From: Vogesella sp. LIG4
GTDB taxonomy: Bacteria; Pseudomonadota; Gammaproteobacteria; Burkholderiales; Chromobacteriaceae
Reading direction: 5' to 3'
DNA length: 64,000 nt
Assembly (NCBI RefSeq): GCF_900090205.1
Contig: NZ_LT607802.1
Span: 1,373,215-1,437,214, forward strand
Positions 34,823 through 46,737 of this stretch are shown piece by piece. The notes under the pieces are model-generated. The model worked only from the letters and a program-made list of their open reading frames with translations, did not search any database and was not told where the DNA came from. Within the stretch, counting starts at the first letter, position 1. Each line of letters starts with the position of its first letter. The position numbers and the translations under genes are program-made.

Positions 34823-36736
34823 ATGAAACGTGTTTCCCTGATACAACAGTTGTGGTTTCTGGTCGTCTCGGCGGTGGTGCTGGCGGCGGCAGGCAGCCTG
34901 GTAGCCAACCTCTACAACGCCCGCGACTACCTGGAGCAGCAGCTGGCCACGCAGAGTGCCGATGCGGCCAACTCGCTGGCGCTGCTCATCACCCAGAACC
35001 ACGCCGAGAAGGCCATGGGCGAGACACTGATCAACGCCGCCTTCGACCAGGGTCACTTCCGCCGTATCACTTGGCTGGACCCGGATGGCAAGCCCAAGAT
35101 CCAGCGCGTGAACGAAGTACAGTTCGGCGGTGCGCCGGGCTGGTTCCGCCGCGTTCTGCCGCTGAACGCTTCCCCGGCGCGGGCGATGATCAGCAGCGGC
35201 TGGATGCAGGCAGGTGTGGTCGAAGTGGTCAGTGATGCCAGCTACGCCTACGTTTCCTTGTGGCAGGGCGCGTTGACGGTGTCGTTCTGGGTACTGATGG
35301 CCGGCGTGGTGGTAGGGCTGATCGGCTCGGTCGGCGTCAATACCATCCGCCGCCAGTTGCTGGCGGTGGTGGACCAGGCCAAGGCGATTACCCAGCGCCG
35401 TTTCGTCACCATTCCGGAGCCGGAAGGCCCGGAAATGGGCCGCCTGGCCCAGGCGATGAACGCCATGGTGACGCGGGTGAAAGTGATGTTCGAGGAAGAA
35501 GCGGCGCGGCTGGAGGAAATGCGCCAGCAAATCAACTTCGACAAGGTGACGGCGCTGGCCAACCGCGATTACTTCATGGGCCGGCTGGGCGCCACGCTGG
35601 GCGAGCCGGACGTGGCGCAGGAAATGCTGGTGCTGATCCGCATCGGCGCGCTGGCCGAGCTCAACGCCCATCTGGGCCGCCCGCTCACCGACGAAATGCT
35701 GGCACAGTTCGGCCGTGCCTTGCGCGATACCCGGCGCTTTGGCGACGACAGTATCGCCGCCCGCCTGAACGGCGCCGACTTCACCCTGATGGCGCAGCAA
35801 AGCTGTGTCGATGCCGACAAGGTGCGCGAACTGCATGACGAACTGGCCGCGCAACTGAGCAGCTTTGCCGGCCAGCCGGTGCTGCTGGCGATGGCGGCTA
35901 CCGATCTGCGCCAGGGCGACAGCATCCGCGACGTGATGTCGCGGCTGGATGCCGCACTGGCCTTGTCCGAGGTGAATGGCAGCACGCGGGTGGAAGTGGC
36001 TGTCGGCAACGTTGCCAAGCCGCTGGCGATTACCGCCGAACAATGGGGCGGGCTGCTGGATCGGGCGGTGGCGGAGCGTGGCTTCAAGCTGGTGCGTTTT
36101 GCGGTGCGAGGTTCCGATGGCGGCATGCTGCACGAGGAAGCGCCGCTGCGGCTGAAGCAGGGCGAGGACTGGCTGCCGGCCGGGCAGTTCCTGCCGATGG
36201 CGATTCGTACCCGTCGTGTCGCCGCGCTGGATCTGGCGGCGGTGGCGATGGCGCTGGAACAGTTGGCCGCAGAGCCGGCCTGCGCCGGGCTGGGGGTGAA
36301 CCTGGCGGCGGAATCGCTGGACGACGACGGTTTCATCGTGCAGCTGGCAACGCTGATCCGTGGCCAGCGCCAGGCGGCGGCCCGGCTGTGGCTGGAAATG
36401 GCCGAGGCCGGCATCATGCCGCGTTTCGAACGCTTCCGTGCGCTGTGCCTGGCTTTGGAAGAGCTGCCGTGCCGGATCGGTATCGAGCACTTTGGCCGCC
36501 AGTTCAGCCTGATCGGCCAGCTGCACGACCTGGGTATCGATTACCTGAAGGTGGATGGCAGTTTCGTGCAGCAGATCGAGCAGCAAAGCGGCAACCAGAC
36601 CTTCCTCAAGGGGGTGTGCAATATCGCCCACAACATCGGCCTGGGGGTGATTGCCGAAGGGGTGAAGACCGAGCCGGAGGCCACCATGCTGTTCTCGCTG
36701 GGCTTCGATGCCATTACCGGGCCGGGCGTGAAATAA
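34823..36736 (+). CDS. lapD: LapD-type inside-out c-di-GMP receptor (degenerate GGDEF-EAL)
   Basis: 637 residues. TM1 about 8-27, a periplasmic LapD/MoxY N-terminal domain (about 28-150) that captures LapG, TM2 about 152-172, HAMP, a GGDEF-like domain in which the active motif is replaced by NGADF (about 313), and an EAL-like domain in which EAL reads E-A-P (about 436). Neither domain should have enzyme activity; the EAL domain is the c-di-GMP sensor in the known protein. With lapG directly upstream, this is the control pair of the adhesin switch. Confidence 0.93.
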   Translation: MKRVSLIQQLWFLVVSAVVLAAAGSLVANLYNARDYLEQQLATQSADAANSLALLITQNHAEKAMGETLINAAFDQGHFRRITWLDPDGKPKIQRVNEVQFGGAPGWFRRVLPLNASPARAMISSGWMQAGVVEVVSDASYAYVSLWQGALTVSFWVLMAGVVVGLIGSVGVNTIRRQLLAVVDQAKAITQRRFVTIPEPEGPEMGRLAQAMNAMVTRVKVMFEEEAARLEEMRQQINFDKVTALANRDYFMGRLGATLGEPDVAQEMLVLIRIGALAELNAHLGRPLTDEMLAQFGRALRDTRRFGDDSIAARLNGADFTLMAQQSCVDADKVRELHDELAAQLSSFAGQPVLLAMAATDLRQGDSIRDVMSRLDAALALSEVNGSTRVEVAVGNVAKPLAITAEQWGGLLDRAVAERGFKLVRFAVRGSDGGMLHEEAPLRLKQGEDWLPAGQFLPMAIRTRRVAALDLAAVAMALEQLAAEPACAGLGVNLAAESLDDDGFIVQLATLIRGQRQAAARLWLEMAEAGIMPRFERFRALCLALEELPCRIGIEHFGRQFSLIGQLHDLGIDYLKVDGSFVQQIEQQSGNQTFLKGVCNIAHNIGLGVIAEGVKTEPEATMLFSLGFDAITGPGVK

Positions 36737-36774
36737 GCGCTGCGGCGGGGTTGGCCGCATCATGTAGTAGTGAC

Positions 36775-36802
36775 AAAAAAGGCGCCTTGCGGCGCCTTTT
36801 TT
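36775..36802. terminator. Bidirectional terminator after lapD
   Basis: A 12-bp perfect stem: A6-GGCGCC (36775-36786), TTGC loop, GGCGCC-T6 (36791-36802). An almost identical hairpin recurs at 36944-36968. Confidence 0.93.
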
Positions 36803-36841
36803 GCGGCAGCGAACAACGTGCTTCACCTGGATCTTGCCGGA

Positions 36842-36856
36842 CCCGGCAAAGCCGGG
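36842..36856. repeat. Short GC hairpin between two terminators
   Basis: CCCGGC (36842-36847), AAA, GCCGGG (36851-36856); no T-run. Confidence 0.55.
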
Positions 36857-36901
36857 CCGCTTCAGCCAAGTGATTGAGTCGGCAGCCTTCCTGTTTATAA
36901 A

Positions 36902-36934
36902 ACAAAGCCCTTTCGCGGAACGAAAGGGCTTTGT
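36902..36934. terminator. Strong bidirectional hairpin in the lapD/Tim44 gap
   Basis: Perfect 14-bp arms ACAAAGCCCTTTCG (36902-36915) and CGAAAGGGCTTTGT (36921-36934). Confidence 0.85.
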
Positions 36935-36943
36935 CGATCGCTC

Positions 36944-36968
36944 AAAGGCGCCTTGCGGCGCCTTTTTT
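36944..36968. terminator. Terminator of the Tim44-like gene (second copy of the lapD terminator)
   Basis: AAAGGCGCC (36944-36952), TTGC loop, GGCGCCTTT (36957-36965), T-run. Same core and loop as 36775-36802. Confidence 0.88.
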
Positions 36969-36985
36969 GCGGCTTACGGTTTGGA

Positions 36986-37876
36986 TCAGCCCTGCTGGAT
37001 GCCGGCCACAAGCCACTTGCCGTTGCTGGCGTCGTCCTTCACGTAGTGCCAGGTTTCGCTGAACGGCAGCGTCGGCGAGCCCACGCTTTCGCTGACCTGG
37101 CCGCTAAAGCGCACGCTGCAGATCATGCGGCCGGCTTCGGTGGTGGCTTCCACCACCTGGCAATCCAGCTGCGGGAAGTCGGCCGGTTCGGTGTTGGCCG
37201 CAATGTCTTCCTTCAGCGCTTGGAACAGGTCCGGCGTCATGTACTTGCGGATTTCCTCCAGGCTGTCCAGCGAGTTCAGGTTCTGCAGATGCAGGAAGGT
37301 AGCCTTGGCCTGGCGCAGGAAGTGCGGCACCTCGGTACCATCAGGCAGGCGCTGCAGGCTGGCCGGCGGCGGGGTGGTGCCACTGCCGTACTGCTGCATG
37401 CCGGAGCCGATCGGCGGAATGCCGCCCTGAGCCGGTTGCGGCTGGTAGTACATCGGCTGGCCGGACTGCGGTGCCGGGTCGCGGCGCTGCTGCTTGGCCG
37501 CACGGTTGCGGAAGAAGGACAGCAGGGCCAGGCCGGCCAGTGCGCCACCGATTACGAACAGCCACGGGAAGCCGCCGGACTGGCCGTTGCCGGCCTTGCC
37601 GTCATGCATGGCGTTGCCCAGCAGGTAACCGGCTGCGGCGCCGGCAGCACCGGCGGCTACCATGCCGCCAATGCCGCTGCCTTTCTGCGGTGCCGGGGTG
37701 GGTGCCGGCTGCATCGGCGCGCGCGGTGCCGGGGCAGGCTGGTAGCTCTGCGTCGGCGCGGCGCGCTGCATGCCGGCGCTGCGGCCGCGGCCCAGGCGGG
37801 CGGCGTCGGCGAACGAGCTGGCCAGCAGGGTGATGAGGGAGAAGGCCAGAATGGTCGTCTTCACTCGGGAATTCAT
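36986..37876 (-). CDS. Tim44-like domain membrane protein
   Basis: 296 residues: a signal peptide or first helix (about 7-27), a Pro/Gln/Ala-rich segment, a glycine-zipper stretch (about 70-90), a second membrane helix (about 105-122), a second Pro/Gln-rich linker and a C-terminal Tim44-like (NTF2-type fold) domain (about 190-296). The family is common next to housekeeping genes in betaproteobacteria; no biochemical role is established. Start at 37876 (MNSRVKTTILAF) has a GGAGA ribosome site nine bases upstream. Confidence 0.82.
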   Translation of the reverse strand: MNSRVKTTILAFSLITLLASSFADAARLGRGRSAGMQRAAPTQSYQPAPAPRAPMQPAPTPAPQKGSGIGGMVAAGAAGAAAGYLLGNAMHDGKAGNGQSGGFPWLFVIGGALAGLALLSFFRNRAAKQQRRDPAPQSGQPMYYQPQPAQGGIPPIGSGMQQYGSGTTPPPASLQRLPDGTEVPHFLRQAKATFLHLQNLNSLDSLEEIRKYMTPDLFQALKEDIAANTEPADFPQLDCQVVEATTEAGRMICSVRFSGQVSESVGSPTLPFSETWHYVKDDASNGKWLVAGIQQG

Positions 37877-37941
37877 GTGTGTGTCTCCATGGTATGCCGA
37901 TTGCAAGTGCAGTCAGCCGCTCAGACCAGGCCGAGCCAGAC

Positions 37942-38643
37942 TTAGTTCTGGGCGGGGGTGACAATTTCAAGCACGGTGACGATATTGCCCTGTACGCCGA
38001 AGCGCACGTCACAGTGCGCCAGGCGGATGCCGTACACCCGCGCCGGGTCGTCCTGGTAGGCCGGGCGCGGGTCCTGCGCCAGCACTTCCTCGATCAGCGG
38101 CAGCAGCCACGGCGGGGTATCGGGCCAGGCGGCCAGGTCGGCGCGGGCGCGCTCATGCCATTGCACCGCCAGTTGCGGCGGCGGGCCGTCGACAAAGCCG
38201 CCGCGCGCTTCCGGCTTGGCTTCCACGAAGGGAATGTAGGGCTTGATGTCCAGCACCGGCGTGCCGTCCAGCAGGTCGGCGCCGGCCAGCTGCAGGGTGA
38301 CGCCATTGCTGCTGTCTATGCCCTTGAGTTCCACCAGCGACAGCCCCAGTGCGTTGGGGCGGTGGGTGGCGCGGCTGGCGAACACGCCCACCTTGGCATT
38401 GCCGCCCAGTCGCGGCGGGCGCACCAGTGGCTGCCAGCCACGGGCGGCGGTTTCGTGGAACACGAATGTCAGCCAGACGTGCGAAAACGCCTCCAGCCCG
38501 CGCACGCAGTCGGGCTGGTTGTAAGGTGGCAGCAGTTCCAGCGTCACCGGGGCCGAGGGCGCCAGCGCCGGCTGGCGCGGAATGCCGAATTTTTCCTGGT
38601 ACGGCGAGTGGATCACGCCGATGGTATCGAGTTCGAAGCGCAT
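37942..38643 (-). CDS. trmO: tRNA N6-threonylcarbamoyladenosine(37) methyltransferase (TrmO/TsaA family)
   Basis: SAM-dependent beta-barrel methyltransferase acting on t6A37 of threonine tRNAs. 233 residues. Diagnostic blocks: GVIHSPYQEKFGIPRQP at the N-terminus, FASRATHRPNALGLSLVEL (about 92-110) and LDIKPYIPFVEA (about 134). The C-terminal extension (about 170-233) contains the family's DPRPAYQDDPARVYG motif. Confidence 0.9.
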   Translation of the reverse strand: MRFELDTIGVIHSPYQEKFGIPRQPALAPSAPVTLELLPPYNQPDCVRGLEAFSHVWLTFVFHETAARGWQPLVRPPRLGGNAKVGVFASRATHRPNALGLSLVELKGIDSSNGVTLQLAGADLLDGTPVLDIKPYIPFVEAKPEARGGFVDGPPPQLAVQWHERARADLAAWPDTPPWLLPLIEEVLAQDPRPAYQDDPARVYGIRLAHCDVRFGVQGNIVTVLEIVTPAQN

Positions 38644-38697
38644 GGCGCGATTGTAGCCGATGCGCCGCTACGCCAAGACCGGGTGTGGAAAAGCCAA

Positions 38698-38735
38698 AAG
38701 GTTGGCCGCATGCCTGGCGGCATGCGGCCAACCTT
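38698..38735. repeat. Inverted pair of the dispersed word forming a 17-bp perfect stem
   Basis: Arms 38698-38714 and 38719-38735 begin and end with AAGGTTGGCCGCA and its complement, extended by TGCC/GGCA, with loop TGGC. It lies downstream of the acyltransferase gene (minus strand), and only a short A/T stretch flanks it, so it can serve as terminator and as a paired uptake-type word at once. Confidence 0.92.
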
Positions 38736-38811
38736 AGAGTGCCTTGTGCCCACGCTCTTGCGAGCCATGGCGTTTTTCACTGCATCACTGACGCGCAGCA
38801 GGCCACGGGGT

Positions 38812-39564
38812 TCAGGCGGCGAAGTGCTTCTGGTGACGCAAATCCAGCCGGCTCATCGGCAGCAGCATGAAGAAGTCTGCACAGTTGAAGTCCGGGTCCC
38901 AGGCCGGCTCGCCACACACCCAGGCGCCGGCGCGCAGGTAGCCCTTGATCAGCGGCGGCAGCGGTACCGGCGCGGAATCGTCCACCACCTTGTCCAGCGG
39001 CAGCGCCAGGTGCGGCGTTACGCGCCATTCCGGCGGCGCCAGGTGCTTGCCTTCCAGCTGGCGGTACAGGCTCACCGCCTGGTGGCCGCCGTCGGCCAGG
39101 CTCACGCTGGCGCAGCCGGCCAGGTACTGCCCGCCCTGCTGGCGCACGTAGTCGGCCAGGCCGGCCCACAGCATGGCGATCACCGCGCCGCGGCGGTAGT
39201 CCTTGTGCACGCAGGAGCGGCCCACTTCGATGATGTGGTCGCGGATGCCGGCCAGGCGTGCCAGGTCGAATTCATGTTCGGAATACAGGCTGGGCAGCGC
39301 GTGCGCGCGGGCCGGCGGCAGCATGCGGTAGGTGCCCACCACCTTGCCGCTGGTGTTGTCTTCCACGATCAGATGGTCACAGTAGGCATCGTAGTCGTCG
39401 CGGTCGATGCCATCGGCGGCGCTGGCGAGCTGCGCACCCATCTCCTCGGCAAACACCTGGTAGCGCAGTTTCTGCGCGCGGCGGATGTCCTTGTCGCTGC
39501 GGGCGAGGCGGACGCTGAGTTTGCCGGCCGGAGCCAGCACCTGCTGTTCGCTAAGATGTTGCAT
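38812..39564 (-). CDS. GNAT-fold N-acyltransferase (OlsB / hemolysin-like acyltransferase)
   Basis: 250 residues. The core LRYQVFAEEMGA, DHLIVEDNTSGKVVGTYRMLPP and EVGRSCVHKDYRRGAVIAMLW places it in the Acetyltransf_5 group, which includes OlsB (first acyl transfer to ornithine for ornithine lipids). No OlsA-like partner is adjacent, so the lipid product is a guess. I take the ATG at 39564 (MQHLSEQQ); the one at 39597 is also possible. Confidence 0.8.
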   Translation of the reverse strand: MQHLSEQQVLAPAGKLSVRLARSDKDIRRAQKLRYQVFAEEMGAQLASAADGIDRDDYDAYCDHLIVEDNTSGKVVGTYRMLPPARAHALPSLYSEHEFDLARLAGIRDHIIEVGRSCVHKDYRRGAVIAMLWAGLADYVRQQGGQYLAGCASVSLADGGHQAVSLYRQLEGKHLAPPEWRVTPHLALPLDKVVDDSAPVPLPPLIKGYLRAGAWVCGEPAWDPDFNCADFFMLLPMSRLDLRHQKHFAA

Positions 39565-39759
39565 GCGGCTTTCCTGTAATGAAGTTTGCCGGATCATGCT
39601 ATGGGCCGATGTTGACAGCGGCGTGTCGTGTCCATGACGGTTCGGTGACGCCACGGGATGCCCCTGAGGCAGGCAGGGTGATGAAAATCAATGACTTACA
39701 ATGTGTGAGTTTTGGCGTACAATGCCCGGTTCCGTTTTTGTCTTGTCTGTACACACCTT

Positions 39760-41652
<1,893 letters not shown>

Positions 41653-41672
41653 TCCGTAAAAAAATGCTGCAG

Positions 41673-41711
41673 TGCGCTCCGAAGTGCCGACTTCGGGGCG
41701 CATTTGTTTTT
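41673..41711 (+). terminator. Terminator between mnmG and rsmG
   Basis: TGCGC-t-CCGAAGT (41673-41685) pairs with ACTTCGG-g-GCGCA (41690-41702) with one internal mismatch; TTTGTTTTT follows. Confidence 0.85.
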
Positions 41712-41764
41712 GATACCCGTTACAATCGGGCGATCCAGAAATTCCGACATTCATTGCAAACGAC

Positions 41765-42391
41765 ATGACGCACCGCGCAGACATCACCGCCGGCCTGGCC
41801 GCCATCGGCCTGGACCTGAGCGAACAGCAGATCAACCTGCTGGAAGGCTACCTGGGCCTGCTGGCCAAGTGGAACCAGACCTACAACCTCACCGCCATCC
41901 GCGAGGAAGAGCGCATGGTGAGCTACCACCTGCTGGACAGCCTGACCCTGGTGCCGCAGCTGGCCGGCGGCACGCGCCTGCTGGACGTGGGTTCCGGTGG
42001 CGGCATGCCGGGCATTCCGGCCGCCATCGCCCGCCCGGACCTGCACGTGGTGCTGCTGGATGCCAATCACAAGAAAACCACCTTCCTGCGTCAGGCCGTC
42101 ATCGAGCTGAAACTGCCGAACGTGGAAGTGATCACCGGCCGCGTGGAAGCCTACCAGCCGGAGCAGAAATTCGACCGCATCACCAGCCGTGCCTTTGCCG
42201 AGCTGGCCGATTTCGTCAAGCTGTCGCGCCACCTGCTGGCCGACGATGGCCAGTTCGTGGCCATGAAGGGCGTGTACCCGTACGAGGAAATTGCCCAGCT
42301 GCCGGAAGGCTTCGGCGTGGCGGAAGTGCGCCCGCTGCAAGTGCCTGGCCTGGAAGCCGAACGTCACCTGGTGCGCGTGGTAGCAAAATGA
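41765..42391 (+). CDS. rsmG: 16S rRNA (guanine(527)-N7)-methyltransferase
   Basis: 208-residue SAM methyltransferase. N-terminal KWNQTYNLTAIRE, the SAM loop LLDVGSGGGMPGIP and DANHKKTTFLRQ, and the catalytic-region TSRAFAELADF are typical of RsmG (GidB). Stop overlaps the parA start codon by 4 bases, the classical gidB-parA arrangement. Confidence 0.96.
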   Translation: MTHRADITAGLAAIGLDLSEQQINLLEGYLGLLAKWNQTYNLTAIREEERMVSYHLLDSLTLVPQLAGGTRLLDVGSGGGMPGIPAAIARPDLHVVLLDANHKKTTFLRQAVIELKLPNVEVITGRVEAYQPEQKFDRITSRAFAELADFVKLSRHLLADDGQFVAMKGVYPYEEIAQLPEGFGVAEVRPLQVPGLEAERHLVRVVAK

Positions 42392-43179
42392 CCGCCCGCA
42401 TCATCGCCGTTGCCAACCAGAAAGGTGGAGTAGGCAAGACCACCACGGTGGTCAACCTGGCGACCGGCCTTGCCGAGCAGGGCCGGCGGGTGCTCATCGT
42501 CGACCTCGACCCGCAGGGCAATGCCACCATGGGCAGCGGCATCGACAAGAGCGATCTGCCGCTGTCGGTGTACCACGTGCTGCTGGCAGAAAATAGCATC
42601 GAGGAAGTGCGCCGCCCGGCCAAGGAAGGCGGCTACGACGTGCTGCCGGCCAACCGCGACCTGTCCGCCGCCGAGGTGCAGCTGGTGCAGGAACTGGCGC
42701 GCGAAGCGCGGCTGAAGAACGCGCTGGAACTGGTGGCGGATCAGTACGACTACGTGCTGATCGACAGCCCGCCGTCGCTCAACCTGCTCACCCTCAACGG
42801 GCTGGTGGCGGCGCAAGGCGTACTGATTCCCATGGTGTGCGAATACTACGCGCTGGAAGGCCTCACCGACCTGGTAGGCACGCTGCGCAAGGTGCGCGCC
42901 GCCGTCAACCCGCGCATCGAGATCATGGGCCTGCTGCGCACCATGTTCGATGCGCGCAGCAACCTGTCGCAACAGGTGTCGGAGCAGCTGGCGCGCCACT
43001 TTGGCGACAAGGTGTTCGACACCGTGGTGCCGCGCAACATCCGGCTGGCGGAAGCGCCCAGCCATGGCCTGCCCGGCATCGTCTACGACCGCACCGCCCG
43101 GGGCTCGCAAGCCTATCTCGCGCTGGCCGGCGAACTCATCGCCCGGCTGGAACCGCAAACCGTATCTACCGAGCAATAA
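42388..43179 (+). CDS. parA: Chromosome-partitioning ATPase ParA (Soj)
   Basis: 263-residue P-loop ATPase with the deviant Walker A KGGVGKTT (residues 12-19), DLDPQGNAT and the Walker B-like YVLIDSPPSLNLLTLN. Works with ParB to segregate origins. The type (short N-terminus, next to gidB and parB) is the chromosomal ParA. parB follows two bases later. Confidence 0.96.
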   Translation: MTARIIAVANQKGGVGKTTTVVNLATGLAEQGRRVLIVDLDPQGNATMGSGIDKSDLPLSVYHVLLAENSIEEVRRPAKEGGYDVLPANRDLSAAEVQLVQELAREARLKNALELVADQYDYVLIDSPPSLNLLTLNGLVAAQGVLIPMVCEYYALEGLTDLVGTLRKVRAAVNPRIEIMGLLRTMFDARSNLSQQVSEQLARHFGDKVFDTVVPRNIRLAEAPSHGLPGIVYDRTARGSQAYLALAGELIARLEPQTVSTEQ

Positions 43180-43181
43180 CC

Positions 43182-44048
43182 ATGGCCAAACTGAAAGGAC
43201 TCGGGCGCGGCCTGGACGCGCTCCTCTCCACGGTGGAGGCGGCGGACGACCGCCTGACCACGCTGCCGCTGGATCGCATCCGCCCCGGCAAATATCAGCC
43301 GCGCAGCTTCATTGCCGATGAAGCGCTGCAGGAGTTGGCCGCATCCATCCGGGCGCAGGGCGTTATCCAGCCGGTGGTGGTGCGCGAAGTGGGGCTGGGT
43401 GATTACGAGCTGATCGCTGGCGAGCGCCGCTGGCGCGCCAGCCAGCTGGCCGGGCTGCAGGAGATTCCTGCGGTGGTGCGTAGCGTGGCCGACGACGCGG
43501 CGATGGCGATGGCGCTGATCGAGAACATCCAGCGTGAAGACCTGGATCCTATCGAAGAAGCGCGTGGCATCAAGCGCCTGATCGACGAATTCGCACTGAC
43601 CCACGAAGCCGCCGCCGAGGCGCTGGGCCGCTCGCGTAGCGCGGTGAGCAACCTGCTGCGCCTGCTGGCACTGCCGCAGCCGCTGCAGGACATGCTGCAT
43701 CACGGGCAGCTGGAAATGGGGCACGCACGGGCACTGCTGCCGCTGCCGGTGATCGAGCAGGTGGCGCTGGCGCAGGAAATCGTGGCTGGTGGCATGACGG
43801 TGCGCGAGGTGGAACAGCGCGTGCAGCAACAGCCGGAACAGCTGCAGAAGGTTGGCCGCAAGGCCAATGGTGCGCCGCAGCGCGACGCGGATATCGACCG
43901 CCTGGCGGAGCTGCTGTCCGATCGGCTGGGTATGTCTGTCTCTTTTCGGCACTCCGGCAAGGGCCGTGGCAAGCTGATCATTGATTATGCAAGCCTGGAT
44001 GAACTTGACGGACTACTTGAAAAACTTCAAGCAAAATCAAGCTGCTGA
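43182..44048 (+). CDS. parB: Chromosome-partitioning protein ParB (Spo0J)
   Basis: 288-residue CTPase/DNA-binding protein that loads at parS. N-terminal KLKGLGRGLDALLS, ParB/Srx nucleotide domain with GERRWRA (about 82-88) and ENIQREDLDPIEEA, HTH region around LGRSRSAVSNLLRLLALP, and a C-terminal dimer domain. No convincing parS site (consensus TGTTTCACGTGAAACA) is seen in the window. A full dispersed word (43848-43860) lies in the coding sequence. Confidence 0.96.
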   Translation: MAKLKGLGRGLDALLSTVEAADDRLTTLPLDRIRPGKYQPRSFIADEALQELAASIRAQGVIQPVVVREVGLGDYELIAGERRWRASQLAGLQEIPAVVRSVADDAAMAMALIENIQREDLDPIEEARGIKRLIDEFALTHEAAAEALGRSRSAVSNLLRLLALPQPLQDMLHHGQLEMGHARALLPLPVIEQVALAQEIVAGGMTVREVEQRVQQQPEQLQKVGRKANGAPQRDADIDRLAELLSDRLGMSVSFRHSGKGRGKLIIDYASLDELDGLLEKLQAKSSC

Positions 44049-44086
44049 CAGCTTGGTTATATTAGTCCAGATGCCAATTGGCAAAG

Positions 44087-44116
44087 TTGACGCTCTCGTC
44101 AGCCCAAGCCTATAAT
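44087..44116 (+). promoter_or_regulatory. Sigma-70 promoter of the ATP synthase operon
   Basis: TTGACG (44087-44092), an 18-base spacer and a perfect TATAAT (44111-44116), 24 bases before the atpI start codon, giving a short leader. Confidence 0.8.
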
Positions 44117-44140
44117 CGCTCGATTTTTTCAGATTCAGAC

Positions 44141-45323
<1,183 letters not shown>

Positions 45324-45386
45324 TTTAGCCGTTTTTTTAGTACCTTTTCTCAAACCATCCTTGCATTAAATCTTTAGGAGAATTAA

Positions 45387-45674
<288 letters not shown>

Positions 45675-45714
45675 TCAACGGTTGTTGTCGTAACCACACT
45701 GGAGGAAAACAAGC

Positions 45715-46185
45715 GTGGAATTCAACGTAACACTACTGGGCCAGGCGATTACTTTCGCCATCCTGGTATGGTTCACCATGAAGTTTGTTTGGCCTCCGCT
45801 TACCAACATGATGGAAGAGCGTGCCAAGCGAATCGCTGATGGCTTGGCCGCTGCAGAACGCGGCAAACAAGATCTGGAAGCTGCTGAAAAGCGCGTAGCT
45901 GACGAACTTCGCCAAGCCAAGCAACAGGCTACCGAATTCGTACTCGCTGCTGAAAAGCGTGCCAGCCAGATTGTGGAAGAAGCCAAAGACGCAGCCCGCA
46001 CCGAAGGTGCGAAGCTGGTGGCTGATGCCAAGGCGCTGATCGATCAGGAAGTGTTGCGTGCCAAGGAAGCCCTGCGTGAGCAGGTTGCTGGTCTGGCCGT
46101 AGCCGGTGCGGAAAAAATCCTGCGCAAAGAGATCGACGCTGCCAAGCACGCGGATCTGTTGGCCTCCATCAAAGCGGAGTTTTAA
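45715..46185 (+). CDS. atpF: F1Fo ATP synthase subunit b
   Basis: Peripheral stalk: one N-terminal membrane helix (about 5-26) and a long charged coiled coil. 156 residues. Starts with GTG after a GGAGG ribosome site. The unusually codon-biased, less GC-skewed sequence is shared with the rest of the operon and fits high expression. Confidence 0.95.
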   Translation: MEFNVTLLGQAITFAILVWFTMKFVWPPLTNMMEERAKRIADGLAAAERGKQDLEAAEKRVADELRQAKQQATEFVLAAEKRASQIVEEAKDAARTEGAKLVADAKALIDQEVLRAKEALREQVAGLAVAGAEKILRKEIDAAKHADLLASIKAEF

Positions 46186-46192
46186 TTAACTC

Positions 46193-46729
46193 ATGGCAGA
46201 ACTCATTACCGTAGCAAGGCCCTACGCCGAAGCGGTATACAGCCTCGCCACCGAGCAGCAGACCCTGAACAAGTGGTCGGAAGCTCTCGCGTGGCTGGCT
46301 GCCATGGTGGCGAACCCGGACGTGGCGCAAGTCGTCACCAACCCGAAACATACCGCGCAAGAGATTGAGGCGCTGCTGTTTGACGTGCTGGGCGATAAGG
46401 CGAGCGGCGAAGTGCGCAACTTCGTTGTAACCCTCATCGAAAACCGCCGTCTGACGCTGCTGCCGGAAATCGCCGCACAGTTCGAAGTGCTGAAGGCGCA
46501 AGCCGAAGGTGCCCTCGACGCCATCGTCGAAACCGCCTTCCCGCTGAACGACGCCCAGCAGGCCGAACTGGCCGCAAGTCTCAGTCAGAAATACGCCAAG
46601 TCCGTACGTGTAGACGTACGTGTGGTGCCCGAGCTTATCGGCGGCGTACGCATCCTGATTGGTGACGACGTGATCGATGCATCCGTCAGCGGCAAACTGC
46701 AGGCAATGGCCGCAAGCCTCAAGAACTAG
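46193..46729 (+). CDS. atpH: F1Fo ATP synthase subunit delta
   Basis: Links the peripheral stalk to the F1 head. 178 residues, with the N-terminal helical bundle ([14 protein letters not shown]) and the C-terminal signature [28 protein letters not shown]. Eight bases separate it from both neighbours' coding ends. Confidence 0.96.
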   Translation: MAELITVARPYAEAVYSLATEQQTLNKWSEALAWLAAMVANPDVAQVVTNPKHTAQEIEALLFDVLGDKASGEVRNFVVTLIENRRLTLLPEIAAQFEVLKAQAEGALDAIVETAFPLNDAQQAELAASLSQKYAKSVRVDVRVVPELIGGVRILIGDDVIDASVSGKLQAMAASLKN

Positions 46730-46737
46730 GAGAGATC

